64,000 nt of DNA. Origin: Nocardiopsis sp. CNT312 (GTDB lineage Bacteria; Actinomycetota; Actinomycetes; Streptosporangiales; Streptosporangiaceae). Each line of letters opens with the position of its first letter. The first letter of the stretch is position 1. The position numbers were made by a program, and so were the translations under genes. Below the pieces are notes generated by a model, which worked only from the letters and a program-made list of their open reading frames with translations, searched no databases and was not told the origin of the DNA. Of the stretch, positions 8,537-17,668 are shown piece by piece. The DNA is taken from positions 26,109-90,108 of the forward strand of contig NZ_AZXF01000013.1 in NCBI RefSeq assembly GCF_000515115.1, read 5' to 3'.

Positions 8537-9499
8537 ATGTTCGCTATCACCGCAGCACGCATCGCACCCGACGACCCCGTCTCCGGTCTGGAGGCGGGCG
8601 AGCGCCCCGCCCCCGAGGCCCGCGACGGCTGGGCGGTCGTCGACGTCAGGGCGGCCTCACTCAACCATCACGACTTGTGGAGCCTGCGCGGCGCCGGCCT
8701 GACCGAGGAGCGCCTGCCGATGATCCTCGGCTGCGACGCCGCCGGGGTGGACGACCGGGGAAACGAGGTCATCGTGCACGGCGTCGTCGGGGACCCCTCC
8801 TTCGGGGACGAGACCCTGGACCCGCGCCGGTCGCTGCTCTCGGAGGTGCACCAGGGGACGTTCGCCGAACAGGTTCTGGTACCGCGGCGCAACCTGGTGC
8901 CCAAACCTCCGGAGCTGTCGTTCGAGGAGGCCGCCTGCCTGCCCACCGCCTGGCTGACCGCCTACAGCATGCTCTTCGGCAAGGCCGACCTGCGCCCCGG
9001 GTCGACGGTACTGGTCCAGGGGGCGGGCGGTGGTGTCTCCGTGGCCCTCGTCCGTCTGGCGGTGCACGCCGGGCACCGCGTCTACGTGACCAGCCGCAGC
9101 GAGGCCAAGCGGGAGCGCGCCCTGAAACTGGGCGCCTACGCGGCACTTCCCTCCCATGAGCGTCTCCCCGAGCGGGTGGACGCGGTGTTCGACTCGGTCG
9201 GCCAGGCCACCTGGAAGCACTCGGTCCGCTCCCTCCGGCCGGGCGGGGCGATCATCACCTGTGGCGCCACCAGCGGGGACGCGCCCTCGGCCGAGCTGAC
9301 CCGGGTGTTCTTCCTCCAGTTGCGGGTGATCGGCTCCACCATGGGCAGCCTGCCGGAACTGGCCGCACTCACCGAGATGTGCGTGCGCACCGGCATCCGG
9401 CCCGACATCGACCGGGTGCTACCGCTGGACCGGGCCGCGGAGGGCTTCCGGGCCATGGCGGAGGGCGAGCAGTTCGGCAAGATCGTCTTCACGGTGTGA
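8537..9499 (+). CDS. MDR-family zinc-type dehydrogenase / quinone oxidoreductase
   Basis: 320 residues from an ATG at 8537; an in-frame GTG lies three codons upstream. Medium-chain dehydrogenase fold: GroES-like N-terminal domain (residues about 1-125) with SLNHHDLW and ILGCDAAG, then the AACLPTAWLTAY hinge and the Rossmann motif VLVQGAGGGVSVALVRLA near 160-177. It keeps the His-rich active-site start but lacks the structural-zinc Cys cluster, suggesting a zinc-independent quinone or enone reductase. The substrate cannot be read from the sequence. The gene stands alone, and a bidirectional terminator separates it from the convergent gene. Confidence 0.85.
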   Translation: MFAITAARIAPDDPVSGLEAGERPAPEARDGWAVVDVRAASLNHHDLWSLRGAGLTEERLPMILGCDAAGVDDRGNEVIVHGVVGDPSFGDETLDPRRSLLSEVHQGTFAEQVLVPRRNLVPKPPELSFEEAACLPTAWLTAYSMLFGKADLRPGSTVLVQGAGGGVSVALVRLAVHAGHRVYVTSRSEAKRERALKLGAYAALPSHERLPERVDAVFDSVGQATWKHSVRSLRPGGAIITCGATSGDAPSAELTRVFFLQLRVIGSTMGSLPELAALTEMCVRTGIRPDIDRVLPLDRAAEGFRAMAEGEQFGKIVFTV

Positions 9500-9503
9500 G
9501 GGA

Positions 9504-9535
9504 CCGGTGCCCGGTCCGGTCGGACCGGGCACCGG
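9504..9535. terminator. Bidirectional hairpin terminator
   Basis: Perfect 14-bp stem (CCGGTGCCCGGTCC and complement) with a GGTC loop, in the 38-base gap between convergent stops. It should end transcription from both sides. Confidence 0.75.
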
Positions 9536-9537
9536 GT

Positions 9538-9822
9538 TCAGGCCACCGTCGCCCTTCGGCGCTGGCGCTGCCAGAGGCGGATGAGGGCGGCGAGTTCGTC
9601 GAACTCGCCGGGGGCGGGGACGAGCGGTCGGTCCAGGAGGTCGCCGTGGGGGCGGCACGGGCGGGACAGCGGCGGTCGGGTGGCGGCCTCGGCACGGGCG
9701 CGCTCGGCCTCGTGCCGCTGGTCGGCTTCGTGCAGGAGGTAGTAGGGGCGCACGAGTGCGGCCTCCTCTGCGGGAATGCACTCCGAGGGGCGTGCGAGCT
9801 GGGCGGAGGGCTGTGGTTTCAC
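9538..9822 (-). CDS. Small hypothetical actinomycete protein (RPYYLLHEADQ type)
   Basis: 94 residues from a GTG at 9822, with only a weak ribosome site. The core ALVRPYYLLHEADQRHEAERARAE resembles small Streptomyces/Nocardiopsis proteins of the PYLLAHE type, whose function is unknown. The middle is Pro-rich and the end is a basic helix (RLWQRQRRRATVA). There are no membrane segments. Codon use is biased like its neighbours, which argues that it is real. It converges on the MDR dehydrogenase. Confidence 0.6.
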   Translation of the reverse strand: MKPQPSAQLARPSECIPAEEAALVRPYYLLHEADQRHEAERARAEAATRPPLSRPCRPHGDLLDRPLVPAPGEFDELAALIRLWQRQRRRATVA

Positions 9823-10323
9823 GGAAAGTATGCGCTTGTCCGGACGTAGGTACGGGGGCGGGCACCGGGGCGGCGGACACGGGTGGAGGTCGCCGTGCCG
9901 GTACGCGGAGTCACCGGTGTCGGGTCGGGGGAGCCCCGGCCGGTGTTTCCGGAAAAGACCTTAGGGGATTCTCGGCGCGGATGGCGCGATTACGGCTCAG
10001 TAATTTCAGGAGCATTCGAAAACTCTGCGTTTGCGCTGATCAGCGGTGTCATGAAGGGCGATTGTGTCAAAGGGGAATTGTTGGATTAATCGGTCATAGG
10101 GTTCATGGTGTGGTCCATTCCGCAGCGAACGTGTTTCCGTGTCCGATGATGGGTCGTTGCGTTCCCCGGGCGGGGGCGCCAGGTATTCGAGGGGAATTCA
10201 CATGGTGTTCGGGGGCGGCCCGTCCTGCCCCTCCGCGGAGTCGGCGCGTCCGTCCCGGGGCCGGACGGTGCCCCGGGCCGAGGGATGCGCGTGGGAACGG
10301 TGCGACGTGGGAAACGAAGGGGT
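9823..10323. other. 500-base region without a convincing gene
   Basis: This stretch is divergent between the small minus-strand gene and the TspO gene. It contains a less GC-rich core at 9950-10150 with many TAAT, GGATT and GAAAA runs, unlike coding DNA here. An open frame from 9981 begins RLRLSNFRSIRK, which superficially recalls RecF-type ATPases, but no Walker motif follows. It may be a regulatory region or degraded DNA of foreign origin. Confidence 0.45.
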
Positions 10324-10839
10324 ATGAGTACCTCAGGAAGCGACGACACCGCGGGGCCCCTCACACCGGCCTCGCTCGCGGCGCTGGCGGTCTTCGCGCT
10401 CGCGGTGACCGCGGCGGCACTGATCGGGGCCCTGGGAGCGGCCGACACCGCCGACCGGTACACGGAGCTGAGCCTGCCGTCCTGGGCACCGCCGTCGTGG
10501 GTGTTCGGCCCGGTGTGGACGGTGCTCTACGCGCTGATGGCCGTCTCCGGCTGGCTGGTGTGGCTGCGCCGACAAACGCCGGGCGCCGTCGTGGCCCTGG
10601 CCCTGTTCGCCGTCCAGCTCCTGCTCAACGCGGTGTGGACGCCCCTGTTCTTCGCCGCCGAGCAGCGGGGCCTGGCGTTCGTGGACATCGTCGCGCTGCT
10701 GACGGTGCTCACGGTGACCCTCGTGCTGTTCTTCCGGATCTCCCGGTTCGCGGGCGCGCTGCTGCTGCCCTACTGGGCGTGGACCGCGTTCGCCCTCGTG
10801 CTCAACCTCGCCGTGTGGTCGCTCAACACGGCCGGGTGA
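10324..10839 (+). CDS. TspO/MBR family membrane protein
   Basis: 171 residues from an ATG at 10324, preceded by GAAGGGG. Five transmembrane helices are apparent. The family signature is present: LPSWAPPSWVFGPVWTVLYA near residues 49-68, then LNAVWTPLFF and LLPYWAWTAFALVLN. TspO proteins bind tetrapyrroles and cholesterol-like ligands, and in bacteria are tied to stress and porphyrin handling. The N-terminal cytoplasmic tail is longer than in short homologues. It is monocistronic, with a hairpin terminator 5 bases after the stop. Confidence 0.9.
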   Translation: MSTSGSDDTAGPLTPASLAALAVFALAVTAAALIGALGAADTADRYTELSLPSWAPPSWVFGPVWTVLYALMAVSGWLVWLRRQTPGAVVALALFAVQLLLNAVWTPLFFAAEQRGLAFVDIVALLTVLTVTLVLFFRISRFAGALLLPYWAWTAFALVLNLAVWSLNTAG

Positions 10840-10843
10840 ACGC

Positions 10844-10880
10844 CGGGGGCGCCGAGCCGCCTCCAGGCCCGGCGCCCCCG
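10844..10880. terminator. Hairpin terminator between convergent genes
   Basis: Perfect 11-bp stem CGGGGGCGCCG with a 15-base loop, between the stops at 10839 (plus) and 10913 (minus). Confidence 0.6.
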
Positions 10881-10912
10881 CGCAGCACGGGGGTCCGATG
10901 CCCCCGCGGGTC

Positions 10913-12928
10913 CTACTCGTCGTCCTCGTCGTCGCGGCGGCGCTTCTTCTTGCCGTCGCGGCCCGGCCGCAGCAGGGCCTCGGCCAGGGCCAGCATGGTC
11001 TCCTCCAGGGAGGCCAGGCGCTTGCTCATGTCGTCGTGGGAGTTCTCCACCGCCTCGGTGACGGTCTCCTCGAACTCGTGGCGGTCCGGGCGCTGCTGGA
11101 GTTCGCGCAGTACCGGCTCCACGGCGGAGACGACGTGCGCGTCGATCTCGTCCAGCCTGCCGCTGTGGTCCACCTGGGGCCGCTCCACCAGTTCGGTGAG
11201 GCGCCGGTGCAGCTCCTTGACCTCCATGGTCTGCGGAAGCTGGGTGAGCCGCTGGTTGAGCGCCTCCAGGCGGTCGTCGATGGCCTCCATCCGGCCGTCG
11301 ACACCCTCGAAGTGCCCGCTCACGCCCTCGAACTGGCCCTCGACCCCGTTGACGCGGCCGTTGAGGCCGTCGATCCGGCCGTCGACCCGGTCCAGCTTGC
11401 CCTCGACCGACTCGAAACTCCCCTCGAAGTGGCCCTCGAAGGTGTCGAAGCGGTCGGTCAGCCGCCCCAGCTCGTGGTCGACCTTGCCGGTGATCTGCGA
11501 CAGGTGGTTGTCCACCTTGCCCGTCAGGGCCTCGCGGTGGCGCTCCAGCCGCTCGTCGAGGGCGGTGCGGTGCTCCGTGCTCCGCTCACCCAGCTCCTCG
11601 GCCAGGCCATGGTGCCGCTCGGCCGCCTCGGCGGAGGCCTTGGCCGTGGACTCCTCCACGAACGCCCGCAGCCCGGACAGGTCGGCGGTGACCCGCTCGG
11701 CGTCCTGCTCGACCCGGGCACTCAGCGCGTCCGCACGTTCGGTGAACGACTCGCGCAGCCGCTCGACGGCCGTCTCGCTCTGCTCGCGGCTCTCGCTGCG
11801 GCCCAGTTCGATCTGCTCGTCCAGTTCCGCCAGGCGCTGGCGCAGGTGTGCGCGCAGCTCGGTGAGGGCGGACTCCTGGTACTCGCGCAGCTTGGCGACG
11901 GCACCGGTCACGTCCGCGACGGCGGCCGCGGCCTCCGCGTGGTTCTCGTCGGACTGCGTGCTCAGGTAGCCGGTGCTCTCGGCGACCTTGGCGGCCAGGG
12001 CCTCGTGCCGCTCCTTGGCGGACTCCGACAGCGCCTCCAGGTCCCGCGCCAGGTCCGAGGTGCGCTCGTCGAGTCGCCCGGTGTTCTCCTGGAGCCGGGA
12101 CAGCACCGCCTCGCCCTGCTCTTGGACGAGGGTGTGCAGTTCCGCGGCGGACTCCGACACCGTGGTGGTGATCCGCTCACGCAGTTCGGTGTCGGCGGCG
12201 GCCAGGGCCTCCCGGGCCTCGCCGACGGCGGTGGTGACCGCCTCGCGGCCGGAGGCGACCGCCTCGGACAGTTCGGTCCGGCCCGACTCCAGGGCCGCGG
12301 CGATCTCCGTGCGGCCCTCGGCCAGGTCCGCGGTCAGTGCCTCGTGGCGCTCGCCCAGCGCGGTGTCGAGCGCGGCCAGGGAGGTCTCCAGTTGCTCCGT
12401 CCTGGCGTCGACCGAGGCCACGGCGGCGTCGAGCGCGTCCAGGCGCTCCTGGACGGTCTCGCTCAGGGCGGTGAGCCGCTCGCCGAGCCCGTCCACCTTC
12501 TCCGCGGTGCGGTCGCCGGTCTCGGCCATGCGCTGGAGGCGGGTGAGGGCGGTGTCCAGGTTCCCGGCCACGCGCTGGGTGTCCGAGCGCAGGGCGGGCA
12601 TGTCCGCCAGGGGTTTGACCTGGCGGCCGAGCACCTCGATGTGCTCGGCGAGGGCCTCGGCCCATTCCGGCGGCCGGGCCAGGAAGTCGTCGATCCGGCC
12701 GTTGACCGCGCCGACCGCCTCGCCCAGGGCGGTGAGTTCGCGTTCGCGCAGCTCCCGGAGCAGCCACTCCATGCCTTCGAGGCGCTGGCGCATCTCCTCG
12801 CTCACCGCGCCCTGGCTCTTCTGCTCGGAGACGTGCTCCTGGGCGGCCTGGGAGAGCAGGTCACGCATGCGGTCGGAGATTCCGCTCTGGCCTCCCCCGT
12901 TGAGGAAGTTGTGGTTGGTCTGTTCCAC
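10913..12928 (-). CDS. Large coiled-coil protein with glycine-containing heptad repeats
   Basis: 671 residues from a GTG at 12928 with AAGGAG nine bases upstream. The protein is almost entirely charged helical sequence from about residue 40 to 650, with heptad spacing of Leu/Val/Ala: a long coiled coil. There is no signal peptide or membrane helix. Residues about 494-555 form a run of 7-residue units ending in Gly (RVDGRID, GLNGRVN, GVEGQFE, GVSGHFE, GVDGRME). The C-terminus is strongly charged (GKKKRRRDDEDDE). Homologues in actinomycetes are annotated only as coiled-coil proteins. A cytoskeletal, polar-growth or chromosome-associated role is possible but not shown. It is monocistronic. Confidence 0.85.
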   Translation of the reverse strand: MEQTNHNFLNGGGQSGISDRMRDLLSQAAQEHVSEQKSQGAVSEEMRQRLEGMEWLLRELRERELTALGEAVGAVNGRIDDFLARPPEWAEALAEHIEVLGRQVKPLADMPALRSDTQRVAGNLDTALTRLQRMAETGDRTAEKVDGLGERLTALSETVQERLDALDAAVASVDARTEQLETSLAALDTALGERHEALTADLAEGRTEIAAALESGRTELSEAVASGREAVTTAVGEAREALAAADTELRERITTTVSESAAELHTLVQEQGEAVLSRLQENTGRLDERTSDLARDLEALSESAKERHEALAAKVAESTGYLSTQSDENHAEAAAAVADVTGAVAKLREYQESALTELRAHLRQRLAELDEQIELGRSESREQSETAVERLRESFTERADALSARVEQDAERVTADLSGLRAFVEESTAKASAEAAERHHGLAEELGERSTEHRTALDERLERHREALTGKVDNHLSQITGKVDHELGRLTDRFDTFEGHFEGSFESVEGKLDRVDGRIDGLNGRVNGVEGQFEGVSGHFEGVDGRMEAIDDRLEALNQRLTQLPQTMEVKELHRRLTELVERPQVDHSGRLDEIDAHVVSAVEPVLRELQQRPDRHEFEETVTEAVENSHDDMSKRLASLEETMLALAEALLRPGRDGKKKRRRDDEDDE
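11262..11449 (-). repeat. Degenerate 21-bp repeats encoding 7-residue units
   Basis: Consecutive 21-base units encode the xVxGxxx heptads of the coiled-coil protein. The DNA copies differ by several bases, so this is an old, selected repeat, not a fresh expansion. Confidence 0.6.
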
Positions 12929-13286
12929 CGAGGCTGCTCCTTATTGGTTCCGGTGCTCCCGTCACGGCCCGGGAGGGACGTCAGGGGCCGGGCGGTCGGG
13001 TTCTCGATGGTCCCTCGGGGGGCGGGTGCTCCGCGATCGAAAACTCCCGTGTGCGACGAAAGCGTGGCTCAGTGTAGACGAGTGGAGCGTGGTGCCCTGA
13101 GGCGTCGAACCACGTGCTGGTCGGGTGATCGGGCGCCTTCCGGATGGAACCGTGAGACGGAAGCGTTCAGCGGGGGCCAGTTTAACGACACGCACACCCA
13201 TGTCCCCAGAGGACAGCGGAAGATGCCGGCCGCGGAGGTAACGATCTGGTCTGGGGGATGTGAACGTTGTGTGGAGGCGGCCCCCT
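12929..13286. other. Intergenic region upstream of the coiled-coil gene
   Basis: About 360 bases between the methyltransferase stop and the coiled-coil start, both minus strand. It should hold the coiled-coil promoter. Several short frames cross it, but none has a ribosome site and family resemblance. Local GC is lower at 13170-13265. Confidence 0.5.
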
Positions 13287-14549
13287 TCACGCTTCTCGGC
13301 CGCCGTCGACCTCCCGGCAGAGCAGGCAGAACGGCCGCTGCCCGATCCGGGTGAGCACGACCGTCACCGGTTCGGAGCCGGACGGCTTCAGGCTCCGGCG
13401 CAGCCGCTCGGTGTCCACGGCCGACCCGCGCTTCTTGATCGTCACGCTGCCCGCGCCGCGCCCCCGGAGCGCGGACCTCAGCCGCTTCAGTGAGAACGGC
13501 AGGGTGTCGGTGACCTCCAGGACCCGCCACAGCGGTGAGGTCACCGCTTGGTCGGAGGTGAAGTAGGCGATCCGTTCGTCCAGCAGGGCGCCCTCCACCC
13601 GGGCCGCGGCCTCGGCCACCAGGTGTGAGCGCACCACCGCGGGGTCGGGGTCGTACAGGTACCGCAGGGGCGGTGCCACGGGAGCCGGCCCCAGCCCCGG
13701 CTCCTCGTCCAGGTGCACCGCGCCCCGCTCGGAGGGGGGCGACGCCTTCGGCTCGCGCAGGACGGTCGCGCGCCGCCGGACCCCTTCGGCGAGCGCGCCG
13801 AACCACAGCGCCGTCTCCTTCAGCTCCCCGTCCACGGAGACCCACTCGGCGTCGGCACCGGCGGGGAGCGCCTCGTGCGGGATGCCGGGCGCCGCCTTCA
13901 GACAGGCCGCCTCCGAGCCCTCCGCCAGGCGGGTGGCCGTGTCCCAAGGCGGGGAGTAGGCGGCCGGGTCGAACACCCGACCCCGCCCGCTCCTGCGGGC
14001 CGGGTCGCAGAACAGCAGGGGGTAGGCGTCCGGGGCGACCGCCTCCGCCTTCCCCTCGCGTACCCGGGCGAGGCCTTCCAGGCCCAGGGCCGCGATGTTG
14101 GCGCGGGCCACCGCCACCGTCAGCGGGTCGGCGTCCACGCCCTCGACCGGGACCCCGTGTTCGGCCAGGGCCAGCAGGTCCGCGCCGATCCCGCAGCACA
14201 GGTCGCCCGCCGCGCCACCGGCCGGGTCCGCGGTGGCGGCGGTCCGCGCCGCCCGGTACTCGGCGACGGTCCGCCGGGTGGACTGCTCCAGGCCGTCGGG
14301 GGTGAAGTACATCTCCCGGGCCCGGTCACCGAACTTGGCGCGGCCGCGTTCGCGCAGATCGACCTGGGTGAGGAGCGCATTGACCAGTTCGGGAACGGGT
14401 AGATGCGGGTCGAGGGCGGCCACCCGGGGGTCCGCGCGCAGCGCTGAGGCGGTCCCCAACCGGTCGGCCGCGGCCTCCTTCGGGTCCACGCGCTCCAACA
14501 CCTCCCGGCCCGCGTCGGTGAGCAGCGCGGAGAAGGCGGGCACACGCAC
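13287..14549 (-). CDS. Class I SAM-dependent methyltransferase with THUMP-like C-terminal domain
   Basis: About 420 residues. GTG at 14549 is chosen because GGAGGT lies just upstream; a second GTG two codons later has better spacing and is equally possible. A more upstream start would add 33 Pro/Arg-rich residues of no coding character. The SAM-binding motif is DLCCGIGADLLALAEHG near residues 113-129, followed by VEGVDADPLTV and LLFCDPARRSGRGRVF, the DPxxR catalytic-loop pattern. The C-terminal part (VTIKKRGSAVDTERLRRSL and further) matches the THUMP-like domain attached to such enzymes. An RNA substrate is likely but unproven. Confidence 0.82.
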   Translation of the reverse strand: MRVPAFSALLTDAGREVLERVDPKEAAADRLGTASALRADPRVAALDPHLPVPELVNALLTQVDLRERGRAKFGDRAREMYFTPDGLEQSTRRTVAEYRAARTAATADPAGGAAGDLCCGIGADLLALAEHGVPVEGVDADPLTVAVARANIAALGLEGLARVREGKAEAVAPDAYPLLFCDPARRSGRGRVFDPAAYSPPWDTATRLAEGSEAACLKAAPGIPHEALPAGADAEWVSVDGELKETALWFGALAEGVRRRATVLREPKASPPSERGAVHLDEEPGLGPAPVAPPLRYLYDPDPAVVRSHLVAEAAARVEGALLDERIAYFTSDQAVTSPLWRVLEVTDTLPFSLKRLRSALRGRGAGSVTIKKRGSAVDTERLRRSLKPSGSEPVTVVLTRIGQRPFCLLCREVDGGREA

Positions 14550-14657
14550 GGGACCTCCAGGGGTGGGACGGTGGCCGCGGCCGCTCGGGCCGCCGGGGGC
14601 GTTCGGGCGGCGGGCACGGCACGGTTTTGGGCCCGCGCTTCCCGCCACATTTCCATT

Positions 14658-14684
14658 CTGGCACTCTCGGGGGTAGAGTGCTAA
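14658..14684. promoter_or_regulatory. CIRCE element (HrcA operator)
   Basis: CTGGCACTC, nine bases, GAGTGCTAA: right arm perfect and left arm 7 of 9 against the CIRCE consensus TTAGCACTC-N9-GAGTGCTAA. It lies 130 bases upstream of groES, as in Streptomyces groESL. HrcA binding gives heat-inducible derepression. Confidence 0.93.
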
Positions 14685-14748
14685 CCGCGACGAGGCCGGT
14701 CTGGCACCCGCGACGACAGGCCGCCGCGGTCGCCCCTTTTACACAGTT

Positions 14749-14770
14749 GGCCCGTACCGCCGTACGGGCC
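14749..14770 (+). promoter_or_regulatory. Perfect hairpin in the groES leader
   Basis: GGCCCGTAC, four bases, GTACGGGCC: a 9-bp perfect stem 44 bases before the groES start. It could stabilise the leader or act in temperature-dependent control; neither is shown. Confidence 0.5.
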
Positions 14771-14813
14771 GCAGTACAGGACACCGAGAACCTTGAAGGG
14801 GGAGGTCACTACA

Positions 14814-15122
14814 GTGTCGACCGCCACCAAGACCGTGCTGAAGCCGCTTGAGGACCGCGTCGTGGTCAAGACCCTGGAGGCCGAGCAGACCACCGCCTCC
14901 GGTCTGGTCATCCCGGACACCGCCAAGGAGAAGCCCCAGGAGGGCGAGATCCTGGCCGTGGGCCCCGGCCGCCTCGACGACAACGGCAAGCGCGTCGCCC
15001 TCGACGTGAACGTCGGCGACGTCGTGCTCTACAGCAAGTACGGGGGCACCGAGGTCAAGTACGACGGTGAGGAGTACCTGGTCCTCTCCGCCCGCGACAT
15101 CCTGGCGGTCGTCGAGAAGTAG
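14814..15122 (+). CDS. groES: Co-chaperonin GroES
   Basis: 102 residues from a GTG at 14814, with GGGGGAGG eight bases upstream. Hsp10 ring subunit that caps GroEL. Typical landmarks are [11 protein letters not shown], the mobile loop [21 protein letters not shown] (residues about 17-37), [33 protein letters not shown] and the end DILAVV. It is the first gene of the CIRCE-controlled groESL operon. Confidence 0.97.
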   Translation: MSTATKTVLKPLEDRVVVKTLEAEQTTASGLVIPDTAKEKPQEGEILAVGPGRLDDNGKRVALDVNVGDVVLYSKYGGTEVKYDGEEYLVLSARDILAVVEK

Positions 15123-15161
15123 GTCTCGACGAGGTCCTCTCAGCAGGGCCAGGAGCCATTC

Positions 15162-15204
15162 GCATCCCGCACCGGTCGGCGCCACGCCGGGCGGGGCGGG
15201 ATGC
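15162..15204 (+). promoter_or_regulatory. Hairpin in the groES-groEL spacer
   Basis: GCATCCCGC pairs perfectly with GCGGGATGC 25 bases later in the 121-base spacer between groES and groEL. It may be an mRNA processing or stability element that sets different levels of the two proteins. Confidence 0.5.
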
Positions 15205-15243
15205 CCTTGTGTGTGACCACCGTCAGGAGGAAGAACCCAAGCC

Positions 15244-16848
15244 ATGCCGAAGATCCTGGAGTTCGAGGATGAGGCCCGCCGCGCCCTTGAGCGGGGTGTG
15301 GACCGTCTCGCCGACGCCGTCAAGGTGACGCTCGGCCCGCGGGGCCGCAACGTCGTCATCGACAAGAAGTTCGGTGCCCCCACCATCACGAACGACGGCG
15401 TGACCGTCGCGCGTGAGGTCGAGCTGTCCGAGCCCTACGAGAACCTGGGCGCCCAGCTCGTCAAGGAGGTCGCCACCAAGACCAACGACGCCGCCGGCGA
15501 CGGCACCACCACCGCGACCGTCCTCGCGCAGGCGCTGGTCCGCGAGGGCCTGCGCAGCGTGGCCGCGGGCGCGTCCCCGATGTCGCTGAAGAAGGGCATC
15601 GACGCCGCCGCCCAGGAGGTGTCCAAGACTCTGGTCGAGCGGGCCCGTCCCGTCGAGGAGCGCGCGGACATCGCCTACGTCGCCACCAACTCCGCCCAGG
15701 ACGCCGCGATCGGCGACCTCATCGCCGAGGCGTTCGACAAGGTGGGCAAGGACGGCGTCATCACCGTGGAGGAGGCCCCGACCTTCGGTCTGGACCTCGA
15801 CTTCACCGAGGGCCTGCAGTTCGACAAGGGCTACGTCTCGCCCTACTTCGTCACCGACGGCGACCGCCAGGAGGCGGTGCTGGAGGACGCGCACATCCTC
15901 ATCAACCAGGGCAAGATCAGCAGCCTCAACGAGCTGCTGCCGCTCCTGGAGAAGATCGCGCAGGACAAGAAGCCGCTGCTGATCATCGCCGAGGACATCG
16001 AGGGCGACGCCCTGGGTGCCCTGGTGCTGAACAAGATGCGCGGCATGCTCAACGTCGCCGCGGTCAAGGCGCCCGGCTTCGGCGAGCGCCGCAAGGCCAT
16101 GCTCCAGGACATCGCGGTCCTCACCGGCGGCCAGGTCATCGCCGAGGAGGTCGGCCTGACCCTGGAGAACGCCGACCTCGACGTTCTGGGCAGTGCCCGC
16201 CGTATCACCGTCACCAAGGACGACACCACGATCGTTGACGGAGTGGGCGCGCAGGGCGAGGTCGACGACCGCATCGCCCAGATCCGCAAGGAGATCGAGG
16301 CCAGCGACTCGGACTGGGACCGCGAGAAGCTCCAGGAGCGCCTGGCCAAGCTGGCGGGCGGGGTCTCGGTCCTGCGCGTGGGCGCGGCCACCGAGGTCGA
16401 GCTCAAGGAGAAGAAGCACCGCCTGGAAGACGCCATCTCGGCGACCCGCGCGGCCATCGAGGAGGGCATCGTCGCCGGCGGCGGCGCCTCCCTGGTGCAC
16501 GCCTCCACGGCCCTGGGCGACCTGGGCCTGAGCGGCGACGAGGCCACCGGTGTGGCGATCGTCCGCCGTGCGCTGGTCGAGCCCGCCCGGTGGATCGCGG
16601 AGAACGCGGGCGCCGAGGGCTACGTGGTCACGCACCGCGTCTCGGAGATGGAGGTCGGCCACGGCTACAACGCCGCTAGTGACACCTACGGTGACCTGAC
16701 CGCCCAGGGCATCATCGACCCGGTCAAGGTCACCCGGTCCGCCGTGGAGAACGCCGCGTCCATTGCGGGCATGCTGCTGACCACCGAGGTTCTGGTGGCG
16801 GACAAGCCCGAGGCGGACGAGGACGAGGACCACGGGCACGCCCACTAG
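15244..16848 (+). CDS. groEL1: Chaperonin GroEL, GroEL1 type with histidine-containing tail
   Basis: 534 residues, Hsp60. Apical and ATP-site landmarks include [45 protein letters not shown] and [11 protein letters not shown]. The C-terminus is [12 protein letters not shown] in place of the Gly-Gly-Met repeats, which marks it as the actinobacterial GroEL1 paralogue linked to groES. A second, GGM-tailed groEL is usually elsewhere in the genome. The start is ATG at 15244 with AGGAGGAAG upstream. A G/C hairpin follows the stop. Confidence 0.97.
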   Translation: MPKILEFEDEARRALERGVDRLADAVKVTLGPRGRNVVIDKKFGAPTITNDGVTVAREVELSEPYENLGAQLVKEVATKTNDAAGDGTTTATVLAQALVREGLRSVAAGASPMSLKKGIDAAAQEVSKTLVERARPVEERADIAYVATNSAQDAAIGDLIAEAFDKVGKDGVITVEEAPTFGLDLDFTEGLQFDKGYVSPYFVTDGDRQEAVLEDAHILINQGKISSLNELLPLLEKIAQDKKPLLIIAEDIEGDALGALVLNKMRGMLNVAAVKAPGFGERRKAMLQDIAVLTGGQVIAEEVGLTLENADLDVLGSARRITVTKDDTTIVDGVGAQGEVDDRIAQIRKEIEASDSDWDREKLQERLAKLAGGVSVLRVGAATEVELKEKKHRLEDAISATRAAIEEGIVAGGGASLVHASTALGDLGLSGDEATGVAIVRRALVEPARWIAENAGAEGYVVTHRVSEMEVGHGYNAASDTYGDLTAQGIIDPVKVTRSAVENAASIAGMLLTTEVLVADKPEADEDEDHGHAH

Positions 16849-16866
16849 CGGGGCGGACGGTCTTCG

Positions 16867-16894
16867 GGGGCGGGGCGCGGTGGCGTCCCGCCCC
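16867..16894 (+). terminator. groESL terminator
   Basis: 8-bp stem GGGGCGGG with a 12-base loop, 18 bases after the groEL stop. An AT-rich stretch with T-runs lies further down, at 16925-16965. Confidence 0.55.
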
Positions 16895-17026
16895 GCTCGA
16901 TACCACGGTATTCCCAAAAGCAACGCAGATTTTTGTAGTGTTTTCGAGCGTTTTTTCTTAAACGTAACCATTCCGTAGTTGTCGATTGGAGTGGTCAGGT
17001 CCCCGGATGGGGGCATCATTCGTTAC

Positions 17027-17668
17027 GTGACGGATGCAGGCGCCCGGGGGGGCGCTACCGCGCAGCGGACAGGGGCGCACGGGGGTGCGGACGCCCCGAC
17101 GTGCGACAACGGCCTGAACCGCCTGGGGTTGCTCGCGGTCCAGGGGGACGACGGCGCCATGGACTCGTTCCTGCGCGAGGTGCGTCCCATGGTGGTGCGC
17201 TACTGCCGAGCCCGGCTCGCCCGGGTCTCGGGGCTGGCCCACCACTCCGACGACGTCGCGCAGGAAGTGTGCATCGCTCTCATCTCGGCCATCCCCCGCT
17301 ACGAGGACCGGGGGCGGCCCTTCGCGGCCCTGGTGTTCGGCATCGCCGCGCACAAGGTCGCCGACACCCTCAGGGGGGCCGGCCGGGTGGAACTCGTCCC
17401 TGCGGACGCCGTGCCGGAGACCCCCGACGACGGGCCCGGCCCAGAGGAGGCGGCGGTCCGCGTGATCGAGGCGCAGCGGGCTCGGGAGCTGCTGGAGGAG
17501 CTCCCGGAGAGACAGCGGCAGTTGCTGGTGATGAGAGTGATCGCCGGATTGACAGCGGATGAGACGGGACATGTTCTTGGAATGTCGGCGGGAGCGGTAC
17601 GGGTTGCCCAGCACCGGGCTATTGCTCGGCTTCGGCAGGTGGCCCTGGCGAACAGCCTCCTCCCGTGA
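17027..17668 (+). CDS. shbA: ECF-type RNA polymerase sigma factor, ShbA/SigD-like
   Basis: About 213 residues from GTG at 17027. No ribosome site is seen, so the start is uncertain; GTG at 16991 or ATG at 17159 are alternatives. Region 2 is [37 protein letters not shown] split across helices, with the DDVAQEV core motif. Region 4 is [18 protein letters not shown] with the helix-turn-helix [28 protein letters not shown]. Gene order groESL-sigma-guaB-guaB3 matches the neighbourhood of Streptomyces shbA and Mycobacterium sigD. ShbA drives transcription of the principal sigma gene hrdB, so this may be a master housekeeping regulator. No anti-sigma gene is adjacent. Confidence 0.82.
   Translation: MTDAGARGGATAQRTGAHGGADAPTCDNGLNRLGLLAVQGDDGAMDSFLREVRPMVVRYCRARLARVSGLAHHSDDVAQEVCIALISAIPRYEDRGRPFAALVFGIAAHKVADTLRGAGRVELVPADAVPETPDDGPGPEEAAVRVIEAQRARELLEELPERQRQLLVMRVIAGLTADETGHVLGMSAGAVRVAQHRAIARLRQVALANSLLP

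Noticed and set aside
9981-10085. RecF-like start RLRLSNFRSIRK
   Set aside because: No Walker A or B motif follows, base composition is non-coding, and the frame merges into antisense of the TspO and coiled-coil genes.
9756-13354. Long plus-strand open frames (700-800 codons) opposite the coiled-coil gene
   Set aside because: They are the antisense of a Leu/Glu/Arg heptad protein at high GC. They lack ribosome sites and families, and their residue use (Ser/Arg- or Gly/Val/Gln-rich) is typical of shadow frames.
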